Below, piece by piece: positions 1-8,665 of a stretch of 64,000 nucleotides of DNA. The stretch lies in assembly GCF_900110275.1 (NCBI RefSeq), contig NZ_FODC01000002.1, positions 1,014,633 to 1,078,632 of the forward strand. Reading direction: 5' to 3'. A model generated the notes under the pieces. It did not search any database. It saw only the letters and a program-made list of their open reading frames with translations, and was not told the origin of the DNA. The position numbers and the translations under genes were made by a program. This stretch comes from Duganella sp. CF517. GTDB lineage: Bacteria > Pseudomonadota > Gammaproteobacteria > Burkholderiales > Burkholderiaceae_D. The stretch's first letter is position 1, and the number at the start of each line of letters is the position of its first letter.

Positions 1-370
1 TGCCGAGCAGGATCACCTGTGGCTGTTTGAGCACGAACAGCAGCTCCACCTCGCGGTCCGGGGCGGCGACCCGATTGCGTTCGATGTCGATGAACGGCAT
101 CTGCTGCGGCGCCACGAACACGCTCTGCGCCGCCGGCGCAACGAACCCGGCGCCGGCATCGGCCGCGGCCCGCATGCGCAAGGCTACGTCGATGGCGGCG
201 CTGGCCGCGGCCATGCCGTACTGGCCCGAGCGGGCCATGCTGTTGGCCATGTCCAGCGGGCTGCACGCGCGCGCCAGGTTCTCCGTGATCCAATCCTGCC
301 AACTGCGCGGCAGCGAGGTGAACGCGTCGTCCGCGCCGTTTCCGTTCTGGGCCTGTTGAAGTGTGGTCAT
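1..370 (-). CDS. Prolyl 4-hydroxylase-like 2OG-Fe(II) oxygenase, N-terminal part (cut by window edge)
   Basis: The gene starts at ATG 370 and runs off the left edge, leaving about 123 residues. The visible protein has a short variable N-terminus, an Ala-rich helix, and a segment (VELLFVLKQPQVILLG) that resembles the strand leading into the jelly-roll of bacterial P4Hc-type dioxygenases. The HxD...H iron ligands would lie outside the window, so activity cannot be checked. The start sits 4 bp after the stop of the MFS gene, which itself follows the KamA-family gene by 8 bp, so the three are probably one transcript. If the call is right, it hydroxylates a peptidyl or free amino acid using 2-oxoglutarate, O2 and Fe(II). 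The family call rests on a short segment and is tentative; coding status is much firmer. Confidence 0.55.
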   Translation of the reverse strand, partial: MTTLQQAQNGNGADDAFTSLPRSWQDWITENLARACSPLDMANSMARSGQYGMAAASAAIDVALRMRAAADAGAGFVAPAAQSVFVAPQQMPFIDIERNRVAAPDREVELLFVLKQPQVILLG

Positions 371-374
371 CGCG

Positions 375-1787
375 TCATGGAGGGCTGGTCGCCGGGTTGC
401 CGGAATGGACTTCCATTCTACCGGAACCGGCCGGCCGTCTCCAGTGGCGCCAGACGAACCAGCCCAACCCGGGCAATTGCAGCAACACCAGCAGCGCGAA
501 GCCGACCTGGTAGGCCAGGGCCGGGTACTGCTGCAGCAGGTTGGGACGCCAGCAGCCGACCACCATGCCGAAGCCCGCCTGCACCGCGAACGCGCCCAGG
601 AAAATCAGCAGGTTCAGACAGGTCGCGGCCCGTCCCGTCAAGTGGCCGGGCAGGTTCTGCGCGACGATCGCGTACTCGATGCCGGTGACCGTGCCCACCA
701 GCGTAAACAGCACCGACAAGGTCTGGTAGCTGGGCGACCAGTTGAACACGAAGCCCAGTTGCACCAGGATGAACAGCGCCACGCCGGCCGCCGCCACACG
801 GATCGGCGGCACGCCGCGGCGGCCGGCCCACTCGGTGATCATGCCCACCGCGATGGCGCCGAAGATGATCGCGGCCATGCCCAGGTACAGCAGATAGGCG
901 ACCGCGTCTTCCGAAAAACGCGCCACGTCGGTCAGCCAGCGGCTGATCCACAGGCCCTGCATGCCGAAGAACACCATGTGCGGGATCAGCACCAGCATGG
1001 CCACCTCGCGGAAGGCCGGATGGCGGTACACCTGCGCCATCGCCGCCAGCACCGACGCCTTGCCCGCTCCGGCCGCCGGCGACACCGGCTGCGACGGCGC
1101 CAGCGCCCGGATCAGCAGGCCGGTGGTCACCGCCGCCACGGCCAGCACGACGAACAGGCCGCGCCAGTCCGTGTAGTGCAAGGCCAGGCGCACCGGCAAC
1201 GTGGCCGACGCCGCCCCCAGGCCGCCGACGGCGATCAGGTATCCCTGCACCGACGGCATGCGCGACGGCGCGATCCAGGTCGAAATCGCCTTCACCGCCG
1301 ACATGAAGCAGCCGCCGACGCCCAGGCCGATGACGGCGCGCGCCACCAGCAGTTCGACGAAGGTGTGGCCGCCCGAGAAGGCCAGCGCGCCCAGCGCCGC
1401 CACGATCAACATCGGCAGCTGCACCTTGGCCGGCCCCCAGCGATCGAGCGCGATGCCGACCGGCAGCTGGACCAGCGCGAACGAAAAGAAGAAGGCGCTG
1501 GTGAGCAGCCCCAGTTGGCCCGGCGTCAGCGCCAGCGACGTCACCAGCTGCGGCGCCAGCGTCGCGTTCACGGTGCGCATCAGGCTCGACAAATAGTGGC
1601 CCAGCGCGAACGGCAGAAACACCAGCAGGAACACGGCGCTTCCCGACAGCTTCGGCGCCCCGCCCACCGCGCCCGCCGGCGCCGGGGTCGCGGCCCCCGC
1701 GCGCGGGCCGGCCCCCGTGGCCGCATTGCGGGCCGCCGGTGGCGGCATGCCCACCATGCCCTCGCGCGTCCTTTCGCCGGTCAGCAT
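375..1787 (-). CDS. MFS transporter
   Basis: 470 residues with about twelve hydrophobic segments. After a roughly 45-residue Ala/Pro/Gly-rich cytoplasmic N-terminus, a loop reading DRWGPAKVQ matches the conserved Major Facilitator loop between TM2 and TM3 (G-x-L-a-D-r-x-G-r-k). A second-half loop ITEWAGRRG is the equivalent between TM8 and TM9. It is an inner-membrane secondary transporter whose substrate cannot be read from sequence. The start at 1787 is 8 bp after the KamA-family stop with a weak GGTGA behind it; internal ATGs a few codons in are also possible. The next gene starts 4 bp beyond its stop. Its position between a radical SAM aminomutase-like gene and a P4H-like gene suggests that it moves an amino acid or amino-acid derivative made by its neighbours; that is inference. 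Confidence 0.9.
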   Translation of the reverse strand: MLTGERTREGMVGMPPPAARNAATGAGPRAGAATPAPAGAVGGAPKLSGSAVFLLVFLPFALGHYLSSLMRTVNATLAPQLVTSLALTPGQLGLLTSAFFFSFALVQLPVGIALDRWGPAKVQLPMLIVAALGALAFSGGHTFVELLVARAVIGLGVGGCFMSAVKAISTWIAPSRMPSVQGYLIAVGGLGAASATLPVRLALHYTDWRGLFVVLAVAAVTTGLLIRALAPSQPVSPAAGAGKASVLAAMAQVYRHPAFREVAMLVLIPHMVFFGMQGLWISRWLTDVARFSEDAVAYLLYLGMAAIIFGAIAVGMITEWAGRRGVPPIRVAAAGVALFILVQLGFVFNWSPSYQTLSVLFTLVGTVTGIEYAIVAQNLPGHLTGRAATCLNLLIFLGAFAVQAGFGMVVGCWRPNLLQQYPALAYQVGFALLVLLQLPGLGWFVWRHWRRPAGSGRMEVHSGNPATSPP

Positions 1788-1795
1788 GGCGTCAC

Positions 1796-3253
1796 CTAGG
1801 CGGCGTTGGGGGCGCTGCAACCGGCGGACACCGCGGCGGCGGCGGCCTCCTGCCGCGCCGAGATCAGCGGGATCACCTTGCGCTGGCCCGGCGCCTCGAT
1901 GCCGTACTCGCTGCGGCTGCCGCCCTCCTCCTCGAAGAAGAACTTCTCCTTGCCGAAGGCCGGTTTCAGATGGTCCATCCAGGTCGCTTTCGGATCGTAC
2001 TTGGCGTAGAACGGACGGCGCACCCAGTCCGGATTGCGCGCCTGCAGGAACTGCAGCGCGAACACCTTCTCGCCGCCGATGGTGACCACGCCGTCGATCA
2101 CCACCTTGCCGGGGAAGGCGCTCATCGACGGGCCGCGCACGGTGCGCGCCAGGCCCGACACCATCTGGTAGGCCTGCTGGAAGATCTCGTGCGCGCGCGC
2201 CAGCGGCAGCTCGAAATACTCGCGCGGGCCGGTGTCGCGCTCGACGAACATATAGTAGGGAATGGCGCCCAGGCGCACCCCGGTCTGCCACAACTCGGCC
2301 CAGCTTTTCGGGTCTTCGTTGATGTGGCGGATCAGCGGGCCCTGCATGCGCAAGGTGGCGCCGGTGCCGACGATGCGCTTGACGGCGCGCTGGGCGATCT
2401 CCGGACGCAGCTCGACGGCGTGGTTGTAGTGGCCCATGATGGCCATGTTCTTGCCGCTGGCGACCACGCGCTCGAACAGGCGCAGCAAGTCGTCGGCGTC
2501 GCGGTCGGTGACGAAGCGCTGCGGCCAGTAGGCCACCGACTTGGTGCCGATGCGGATGTTCTGGATGTGCGCCAGCTCCGGCACCAGCAGCGGCTCGATA
2601 TAGGCCTCGAGCGAGCGGGTGTTCATGATCAACGGATCGCCGCCGGTGATGAGCACATCGGTCACCTCCGGATGCAGCTTCAGGTAGGCCGCCAGCTCGT
2701 GCGACTCGCGGGCGTCGAACTTCATGTCGTCCATGCCGACGAACTGCGGCCAGCGGAAGCAGAAGGTGCAATAGGCGTGGCAGGTCTGGCCGGCGCTGGG
2801 GAAGAACAGCACCGTTTCCTTGTACTTGTGCTGCAGGCCCTTGACCGGCGCGTCGTTCACGCGCGGCACGTTGTGCGTCATCTGCCCGGCCGGGTGCGGG
2901 TTCATGCGCATGCGGATCTTGCGCACCAGTTCGGCCATCGCCGGCTGGTTGGCGCGGCCCAGCACCAGTTCGCGCAACTGGGCGTAGTCGTCCGCCTGCA
3001 GCATGTCCTTGTGCGGGAACACCAGGCGGTAGATCGGGTCGTCGGGGATGTTGTTCCAGTCGATCAGGTGGTCGAGCACATATTCGTTGGTGCGGAACGG
3101 CAGCACATGCGACACCACCTGCACCGCCTCCTGCAAATCGGGCGGTATCCATTCCCACTGGCGCGAATTGGCGATGGTCTGGCGGATGAACGGTTTGAAT
3201 TTGGGCGCCTGCTCGGCGCTGGGGGTCCCGGACGGATTCAGGATGGTGGTCAT
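1796..3253 (-). CDS. KamA-family radical SAM protein (lysine 2,3-aminomutase-like)
   Basis: 485 residues. Residues 158-165 (CHAYCTFC) give the radical SAM CxxxCxxC cluster ligand spacing, and ITGGDPLI at about 202-209 is the SAM-binding GGDP motif. An N-terminal helical region of about 120 residues precedes the barrel, as in KamA. The Lys that would carry PLP in KamA lies in a GGGGK-like motif; here the best positional match is FPGK with Lys383, so PLP use is plausible but unproven. KamA interconverts L-lysine and beta-lysine; other members act on other amino acids or on EF-P. This protein is longer than typical KamA (about 415) or EpmB (about 340), and substrate identity is open. An AGGAAA ribosome site precedes ATG 3253. 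It is the first gene of a unit with the MFS and P4H-like genes. Confidence 0.88.
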   Translation of the reverse strand: MTTILNPSGTPSAEQAPKFKPFIRQTIANSRQWEWIPPDLQEAVQVVSHVLPFRTNEYVLDHLIDWNNIPDDPIYRLVFPHKDMLQADDYAQLRELVLGRANQPAMAELVRKIRMRMNPHPAGQMTHNVPRVNDAPVKGLQHKYKETVLFFPSAGQTCHAYCTFCFRWPQFVGMDDMKFDARESHELAAYLKLHPEVTDVLITGGDPLIMNTRSLEAYIEPLLVPELAHIQNIRIGTKSVAYWPQRFVTDRDADDLLRLFERVVASGKNMAIMGHYNHAVELRPEIAQRAVKRIVGTGATLRMQGPLIRHINEDPKSWAELWQTGVRLGAIPYYMFVERDTGPREYFELPLARAHEIFQQAYQMVSGLARTVRGPSMSAFPGKVVIDGVVTIGGEKVFALQFLQARNPDWVRRPFYAKYDPKATWMDHLKPAFGKEKFFFEEEGGSRSEYGIEAPGQRKVIPLISARQEAAAAAVSAGCSAPNAA

Positions 3254-3488
3254 GGCGGTTTCCTATCGCTTTTGTTGGGTGGCGGAAACTGCATGCTAGG
3301 CTGCCCCAAGCCCATTCAAATTGCCCAAAATCAAGTGACAATTGGAAATACTTAGGGACCCGGAGCAAGCGGCAAGAAAACCACGTCTGCAATTGCCATA
3401 CGGCCACACCTTGCGGCAGCGCAATCCCGGCGACCGGCGGACGCGTAAAGTTGACCCGAGCAATCCCCCCACCTGACAAGGAACCGCC

Positions 3489-3959
3489 ATGAAATTTCAC
3501 TTCGCGCACTTCGCCACGGCCGCCGTCGCCGCGACCGCCCTGTTCACCCTGCCGGCCGCCGACGCCGCCGAGCCGACCGAGAAAGACGCCATCGCCATGG
3601 CCGAAAAAGGCGCCGCCTTCATGAAGGCCAACGGCAAGGAAGCGATGATCAAAAAGATCAGCGCCAAGGACCCCGACTACGTGCAGGGTTCGCTGTACGT
3701 CGACATGCGCGACATCAACACCGGCATCGTGCTGGCGCATCCGATCAACCCGTCGATCGTCGGCAAGGACTTGACCGACGTGCCCGACGCCAGCGGCAAG
3801 AAATACCGCCGCGAGATCATCGAGCTGGCCGCCAAAAAAGGCAGCGGCTGGGTCGACTACCAGTACAAGAATCCAACCACCGGCAAGATCGAGCCGAAGA
3901 CCACCTACATCCTGCGCGTCGGCGACGTCGTGCTGGAGGCGGGCATCTACAAGAAGTAA
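3489..3959 (+). CDS. Periplasmic single-Cache-domain protein
   Basis: 156 residues. The first 26 residues form a Sec signal peptide with an Ala-rich core and a likely cut at ADA|AEP. The remainder resembles the sCache_2 fold used as a sensor domain in chemoreceptors and kinases: a long helix ([19 protein letters not shown]), then strands with [13 protein letters not shown], then [14 protein letters not shown]. It has no transmembrane anchor or output domain, so it should be a free periplasmic ligand-binding protein. An AAGGA ribosome site lies before ATG 3489. A chemoreceptor gene starts 26 bp downstream and has its own, different (4HB-type) periplasmic domain, so the Cache protein may deliver ligand to it; that partnership is inferred from position only. 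Confidence 0.85.
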   Translation: MKFHFAHFATAAVAATALFTLPAADAAEPTEKDAIAMAEKGAAFMKANGKEAMIKKISAKDPDYVQGSLYVDMRDINTGIVLAHPINPSIVGKDLTDVPDASGKKYRREIIELAAKKGSGWVDYQYKNPTTGKIEPKTTYILRVGDVVLEAGIYKK

Positions 3960-3985
3960 TCGCGACGCAACCGCCGGAGGGCGCC

Positions 3986-5665
3986 ATGTTGAAGAAATTA
4001 CGTATCGGTCCCAAACTGCTGCTCGCGCCCGGCCTGGTGCTGGTGCTGTTGATCCTCACCGCCGCCGCCGGCTACTACGGCATGGTGCGCCAGAACGCCT
4101 CGATGCAGAACCTGGTGCAGGTGCGCGCCGAGCGCCTCAAGGCGGCGGCCGACGTCTCCGGCGAGGCGCGCTACGCCCATGCCCACATCTACCAGTTGCT
4201 GGCCTGGGTCAACGGCAGCTTCGCGCAGTCCCGGCTCGACGCGCTGGGCCGGCAGATCAAGGCGCGCCACGCCGGCGTCGAGGCCGGCCTGCGCCGGCTG
4301 GCCGCCGAATCCGGCGTCGACGCGGCCGAGCGCAAAATCATCGAGCAATCGCTGCAGTCGCTGACGGCCTACCGCAAGGCCGTGCTCGAGACGATGGAGA
4401 TGGCGCAGATGGACCAGAGCATCGCAACCAATTCGATGGCCAAGGCCGAGACGCAGTTCCTGCAACTGAACGACCAGCTGGCGAAACTGTCGGCGCTGCA
4501 AAAGCAGTTGAGCGAACAGGCGCACGCCCGCGCCACCGGCGACTTCGCCACGCTCACCACCACCATGGCCGTCATCGTGCTGTTGTCGATCGCGCTGTCG
4601 CTGGGCGTGACGATGGCCGTGCGCGGCGCCATGCTGCGCGACATCCGCGGCATCGCCGACGTCGTCGTGGCGCTGGCGGCGGGCCGGCTCGGCACGGGCC
4701 GGCGCAACGACGGGCGCGATGAAATCGCCGACACCGCGCGCATGCTCGACCAAACCATGAGCAACCTGACGCAAACCCTGGGCACGATCCTGACGGCGGT
4801 GCGCTCGATCGACACCGCCGCCCACGAGATCGCCAGCGGCAACCTCGACCTGTCGACCCGCACCGAAATGCAGGCCAGCTCGCTCGAACAAACGGCCAGC
4901 GCGATGGACAGCCTGACCCGGGCGGTGCAGCAGAACGCCGCCAACGCCCAGCAGGCCTGCAGGCTGGCCGCCAGCGCCACCGACATGGCCCAGCGCGGCG
5001 GCGCCGCCGTGCAGCAGGCGGTGCAGACGATGACGTCGATCCGCGCCAGCTCGCGCCAGATCGTCGACATCATCGGCGTCATCGACAGCATCTCGTTCCA
5101 GACCAATATCCTCGCGCTCAACGCGGCCGTCGAGGCCGCGCGCGCCGGCGAACAGGGGCGCGGCTTCGCGGTGGTGGCGTCGGAGGTGCGCACCCTGGCG
5201 CAGCGCTCGGCGGCGGCGGCCAGGGAAATCAAAACCCTGATCGCGGCCTCGGTGGCCACCATCGACAGCGGCAGCGCCTCGGTGCACCAGGCCGGCGAGC
5301 GCATGGGCGACATCGTCGATTCGGTGCGCGAGGTCAACGACATCATCGCCCGCATCAGCGACGCCAGCGCCGAGCAGGCGCTGGGCATCGCCGAAGTCAA
5401 CCAGGCGGTCGGCCAGATGGACGACGTCACGCAGCAGAACGCGGCGCTGGTGGAACAGGCGGCGGCGGCCGCGGAAAGCTTGCAGGACCAGGCGGTGCAC
5501 CTGTCGCAGGCGGTGTCGGTGTTCAAGGTCGAACCGCCGGCGGCCACGCCCGCCCCCGCGCCGGCGTCAGGCGCGCATGGGCTTGCTCAAAAACCGCGAA
5601 CCGGCCACGCCGAAGCGCCACGGCAGCTCCATGGCCTTCGAAATGCCGATGCGCGGGCCGGCTAG
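3986..5665 (+). CDS. Methyl-accepting chemotaxis protein (4HB-HAMP-MCP signal)
   Basis: 559 residues. TM1 spans about 11-33, a helical periplasmic domain of the 4HB_MCP kind about 34-188, TM2 about 190-212, and HAMP about 213-265, followed by the long cytoplasmic coiled coil. The hairpin tip is conserved ([20 protein letters not shown]), which binds CheA/CheW, and Ala/Glu/Gln-rich methylation helices flank it. A good GGAGGG ribosome site precedes ATG 3986. The last 32 residues (from about 528) are read through the 3' end of mpg on the other strand, giving a 99-bp convergent overlap. That tail is low-complexity and unlike an MCP terminus, so the native 3' end may have been lost by deletion. 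No CheR-docking pentapeptide is seen. Confidence 0.93.
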   Translation: MLKKLRIGPKLLLAPGLVLVLLILTAAAGYYGMVRQNASMQNLVQVRAERLKAAADVSGEARYAHAHIYQLLAWVNGSFAQSRLDALGRQIKARHAGVEAGLRRLAAESGVDAAERKIIEQSLQSLTAYRKAVLETMEMAQMDQSIATNSMAKAETQFLQLNDQLAKLSALQKQLSEQAHARATGDFATLTTTMAVIVLLSIALSLGVTMAVRGAMLRDIRGIADVVVALAAGRLGTGRRNDGRDEIADTARMLDQTMSNLTQTLGTILTAVRSIDTAAHEIASGNLDLSTRTEMQASSLEQTASAMDSLTRAVQQNAANAQQACRLAASATDMAQRGGAAVQQAVQTMTSIRASSRQIVDIIGVIDSISFQTNILALNAAVEAARAGEQGRGFAVVASEVRTLAQRSAAAAREIKTLIAASVATIDSGSASVHQAGERMGDIVDSVREVNDIIARISDASAEQALGIAEVNQAVGQMDDVTQQNAALVEQAAAAAESLQDQAVHLSQAVSVFKVEPPAATPAPAPASGAHGLAQKPRTGHAEAPRQLHGLRNADARAG

Positions 5666-6154
5666 CACCACGATCGGCTCGGCCGCCGGCAACGCGCGGT
5701 CGGGCGGCAGCAGCAGGAACGGCGGCGCGTCGAGCGGCAGGTTGTTATGCGCGCGCGTCACGCCCAGCGCCTGGCACAGCCGCCCCGGCCCGGCGCACAG
5801 CAGGCGCTCGTCGTCCATGCCGCGGCGCGCGCGCATCAAGTCCAACCCGGCCACCGGCTCGAGCGCGCGGATCAGCACCCCGGCGCCATGGCCCTGCTCG
5901 CGGCAGACGAAGTTGAGGCACCAGTGCAGCCCGTGCGAGCGGTAGACATAGCTGCGCCCGGGCGGGCCGAACATCGAGAAATTGCGCGGCGTCTCGCCGA
6001 TATGGCAGTGCGAAGCGGGCTCCTCGCGGTCGTAGGCCTCGGTCTCGACGATGCGCCCGCCGACACCGTCGACCAGCACCGTCACGCCGATGAGCCGGCG
6101 CGCCACCTCGTGCGCCGGCGCGGCAAAATTAATCCCTGCGATAACATTGGTCAT
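5567..6154 (-). CDS. mpg: 3-methyladenine DNA glycosylase (AAG/MPG family)
   Basis: 195 residues from ATG 6154; an in-frame ATG at 6193 would add 13 residues that do not look like the family N-terminus. Family hallmarks are seen in order: [21 protein letters not shown] (the Glu in VETEAY is the catalytic acid), the DREEPASH segment, [22 protein letters not shown], and the [14 protein letters not shown] block. The enzyme excises 3-methyladenine, hypoxanthine and related damaged purines as the first step of base-excision repair. The stop overlaps the 3' end of the chemoreceptor gene by 99 bp on the opposite strand. No clear ribosome site is seen before either start. Confidence 0.93.
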   Translation of the reverse strand: MTNVIAGINFAAPAHEVARRLIGVTVLVDGVGGRIVETEAYDREEPASHCHIGETPRNFSMFGPPGRSYVYRSHGLHWCLNFVCREQGHGAGVLIRALEPVAGLDLMRARRGMDDERLLCAGPGRLCQALGVTRAHNNLPLDAPPFLLLPPDRALPAAEPIVVLAGPRIGISKAMELPWRFGVAGSRFLSKPMRA

Positions 6155-6425
6155 GGGCGATATTGTAAATGCCAATCTGGACCGCGCGACCACGGGCGGC
6201 CTATCGAATCGTTGTCAAAGCACCATCGAATTTGTGTCATGGGCGAAAATTTACGACAAATTTCAAATCGGTCTAGCCCTGGAGCAACAAAATTGGGAGA
6301 AATTCGCGCAACCGGCGCACAGTTGCGGCGATAATGTTGGGCATGCATGCTCATTCGCACGCCTAACATTTGCCCGCGTCGGCCGTCCATCGGGGCCGCG
6401 CGCAGCCTTACCCCTGAAGAACAAC

Positions 6426-7292
6426 ATGACGCCAGTTGCAGCCCCAGCCATGCCAGTCGAAAACGCGGTGGAAGAAGCGCTGATGCGCTCCATCCGGATT
6501 CCTCCAAGGCCCAGCCTGCTTGTCGACCTGCAGCGCGAGCTGGCCCAGTCCGACCCGTCGCCGCGCCGCATCGCCCGCATCATCGGCAACGACGTCGGCA
6601 TGTCCGGCGCGCTGCTCAAACTGGCCAACTCGCCGTTCTTCGGCGCCGCCCGCAAGGCCAAGTCGGTCGAACAGGGCATCAACTTCCTCGGCGTCGACCA
6701 GTGCGCCGCGCTGCTGACCGGGCTGCTCGCGCGCCAGGCCATCGACGGCAAGGAATCGGACCTGAACGCGTTCTGGGAAGTGTCGGCGCGGCGCGCCCAG
6801 GCGCTGGTGTTCATCTCGCGCAAGCTGCGCATCGCCCCGCCCGACATCGCCCACACCTTCGGCCTGTTCTGCGACATCGGCGTGCCGCTGCTGATGAACC
6901 GCTTCACCGACTACGCCGAGACCTACGCCGACGCCTGCCACGAGGCCGAGCTGCCGTTCACCGCCGTCGAGGACCAGCGCTACAGCACCAACCACGCCGC
7001 CATCGGCTGCCTGCTGGCGCGCAACTGGGGGCTGTCGCCGGACGTCTCGTGGGCGATTTTGCTGCACCACGACTACCGCGTGCTCGACGACCCGGCCACC
7101 GACGACGCCGTGCGCTCGCTGGTGGCGCTGTCGCTGCTGGCCGAAAAAGGCATCGAACGCTTCCACGGCCGCCGCATGTCCTGCGAATGGGAAAAAGGCG
7201 GCGCGCTGGCCTGCCAGCACCTCGGCCTGACCGAGGACGAAACCGCCGACCTGCTCGACGAACTGCACGAAGCCTTCCACCACGAACGATAA
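6426..7292 (+). CDS. HDOD domain protein
   Basis: 288 residues from ATG 6426. The central about 200 residues read as an HDOD domain, a degenerate HD-type helical bundle without catalytic metal ligands: RIARIIGNDVGMSGALLKLAN followed by FFGAARKAKSVEQGINFLG is the typical entry. HDOD proteins often sit in signalling pathways, including c-di-GMP and chemotaxis in beta- and gamma-proteobacteria, but none has a single agreed activity. No attached output domain is seen. The 271 bp upstream, between it and divergent mpg, hold the regulatory region for both; a GATAAT at 6331-6336 is a possible -10 without a convincing -35. The ribosome site is weak. The DUF2863-type gene follows 15 bp later. Confidence 0.85.
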   Translation: MTPVAAPAMPVENAVEEALMRSIRIPPRPSLLVDLQRELAQSDPSPRRIARIIGNDVGMSGALLKLANSPFFGAARKAKSVEQGINFLGVDQCAALLTGLLARQAIDGKESDLNAFWEVSARRAQALVFISRKLRIAPPDIAHTFGLFCDIGVPLLMNRFTDYAETYADACHEAELPFTAVEDQRYSTNHAAIGCLLARNWGLSPDVSWAILLHHDYRVLDDPATDDAVRSLVALSLLAEKGIERFHGRRMSCEWEKGGALACQHLGLTEDETADLLDELHEAFHHER

Positions 7293-7307
7293 GACGACCC
7301 CACCTAC

Positions 7308-8528
7308 ATGCCTAAGAACAAGCGCCCCGTACCGCGCAAATCCGCCAACTCGCCGGAGCTCAAGGACGAGCAGCAAACCACCGAACTGTGCGCGCTCGCG
7401 CTGGACCTGTCGGACGGTGAATTCAACAACGATATCGTGGCCGAGAGCACCCGCGCCGAACTGGCGCAAAAGGCGCTCGACTTCCAGCGCCTGCTGCGCA
7501 AGCTGCTCAACCAGGGCAAGGACGAGGTGCTGTACGGCGCCATCGAGCTGGCGCGCGACGAATCGGTCGACGGCTACCGCTACCTGCGCACCGCCGTCGA
7601 GGAAGGCGCCGCCAGCCTGCTGTTGCGGCGCGAGGGCGCGCCCGAGATGGAGATCGACGCCTTCGCCATTCCGGTGTTCGTGCACAGCCAGGGCGGGCTC
7701 GACCCGGCCGCCGACTTCCAGGACGGCGACGCCTACGAGGCGCTGCTCGCCAGCTTCAACGACGCCGGCCTGGAAAGCCCGAAGGCCAAGGTGGTGCTGG
7801 TCAGCCACGCCTACGATTTGACCGAGTTCGAACGGGTCAGCTACGGCCAGCTGCACAGCATGGTGCGCGAGGCCGCGCAGTCGCTGACGGAGAAGAAAAT
7901 CACCGCCGCGCCGGCGCTCGAGCGCAGCATGGCGGCCGGCTGGACGTCGGCCGGCTTCGGCCCGGACGACAGCGCCGTCGAGCTGCGCTTCCTGCTCGGC
8001 TTCTCGCTCAAGCGCGCCGACGACGCCTTCTACCAGGTGCCGGCCGGCGAGAAGGCGGCCGACGCCTACTTCGCCAAGCGCGCCGAGCGCTACCAGAAAT
8101 GGACGGAACAATACGGCGCGCTGGTGGCGCGCTGCCTGGGACGCGGCCGTGGCGCCGATCCGGCGCTGACGCTCAATTTCCTCTATCAGGACTTGTTCTT
8201 CGGCGCCCGCGCGCAAGGCCAGTCCGAGTACGACATGCTGCGCATCCTGTCCGAGCTCAACCAGGCGCTGGGCGCGCACGCGCCGGACCAGGTCGGCGCC
8301 ATCATCGCGCCCACCGATGTCGACGATGAAATGCTGCTGCGCGTGCAACTGTCGGCCGGCGCCGAGGTGCTGGCCACGTGCGACAAGCCGCTCGACATCA
8401 CCGCCGACCTCGAAGTGGAAGTCGACGACCTGCGCGACGCGCTCGCCAGCATCGGCATCGAGGCGGTGTCGGTCGCGCTGCGTTTCGACAGCCAGGGGCA
8501 GGCGGTCGATGTGCGCCCGTTGGGGTAG
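7308..8528 (+). CDS. DUF2863-like protein of unknown function
   Basis: 406 residues, soluble, acidic, no signal peptide and no membrane segment. The general look (short basic N-terminus MPKNKRP, LCALALDLSDG near residue 30, and a long mixed alpha/beta body) matches what I recall of the DUF2863 family found in Burkholderiales; no biochemical role is known for that family. The name is given from memory, with moderate certainty. No catalytic motif stands out. It begins 15 bp after the HDOD gene without an obvious Shine-Dalgarno, so co-transcription with the HDOD gene is likely. Confidence 0.8.
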   Translation: MPKNKRPVPRKSANSPELKDEQQTTELCALALDLSDGEFNNDIVAESTRAELAQKALDFQRLLRKLLNQGKDEVLYGAIELARDESVDGYRYLRTAVEEGAASLLLRREGAPEMEIDAFAIPVFVHSQGGLDPAADFQDGDAYEALLASFNDAGLESPKAKVVLVSHAYDLTEFERVSYGQLHSMVREAAQSLTEKKITAAPALERSMAAGWTSAGFGPDDSAVELRFLLGFSLKRADDAFYQVPAGEKAADAYFAKRAERYQKWTEQYGALVARCLGRGRGADPALTLNFLYQDLFFGARAQGQSEYDMLRILSELNQALGAHAPDQVGAIIAPTDVDDEMLLRVQLSAGAEVLATCDKPLDITADLEVEVDDLRDALASIGIEAVSVALRFDSQGQAVDVRPLG

Positions 8529-8561
8529 CTTAAACCGCCCGCGACGCAACATGGATACTCG

Positions 8562-8590
8562 TTGACAGCACCGGATTAGCGGCAGATACT
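8562..8590 (+). promoter_or_regulatory. Sigma70-like promoter for the TPR lipoprotein gene
   Basis: TTGACA at 8562-8567, a 17-bp spacer, then GATACT at 8585-8590. The -35 is perfect and the -10 matches at four positions. The lipoprotein start codon lies 75 bp beyond the -10. Nothing else in this 137-bp gap competes as a promoter. Confidence 0.6.
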
Positions 8591-8665
8591 TTCCTGAAGC
8601 GGAACACAGAGTCCGCTGCCTGGTGCGGCGCCGGCCTTGTGCTCCGCAGCAAAGGGAGACATGTC

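Noticed and set aside
375..3740. 1121-codon open frame on the minus strand
   Set aside because: Only its last 470 codons are the MFS gene; the rest reads through the KamA-family gene in another frame, common in high-GC DNA.
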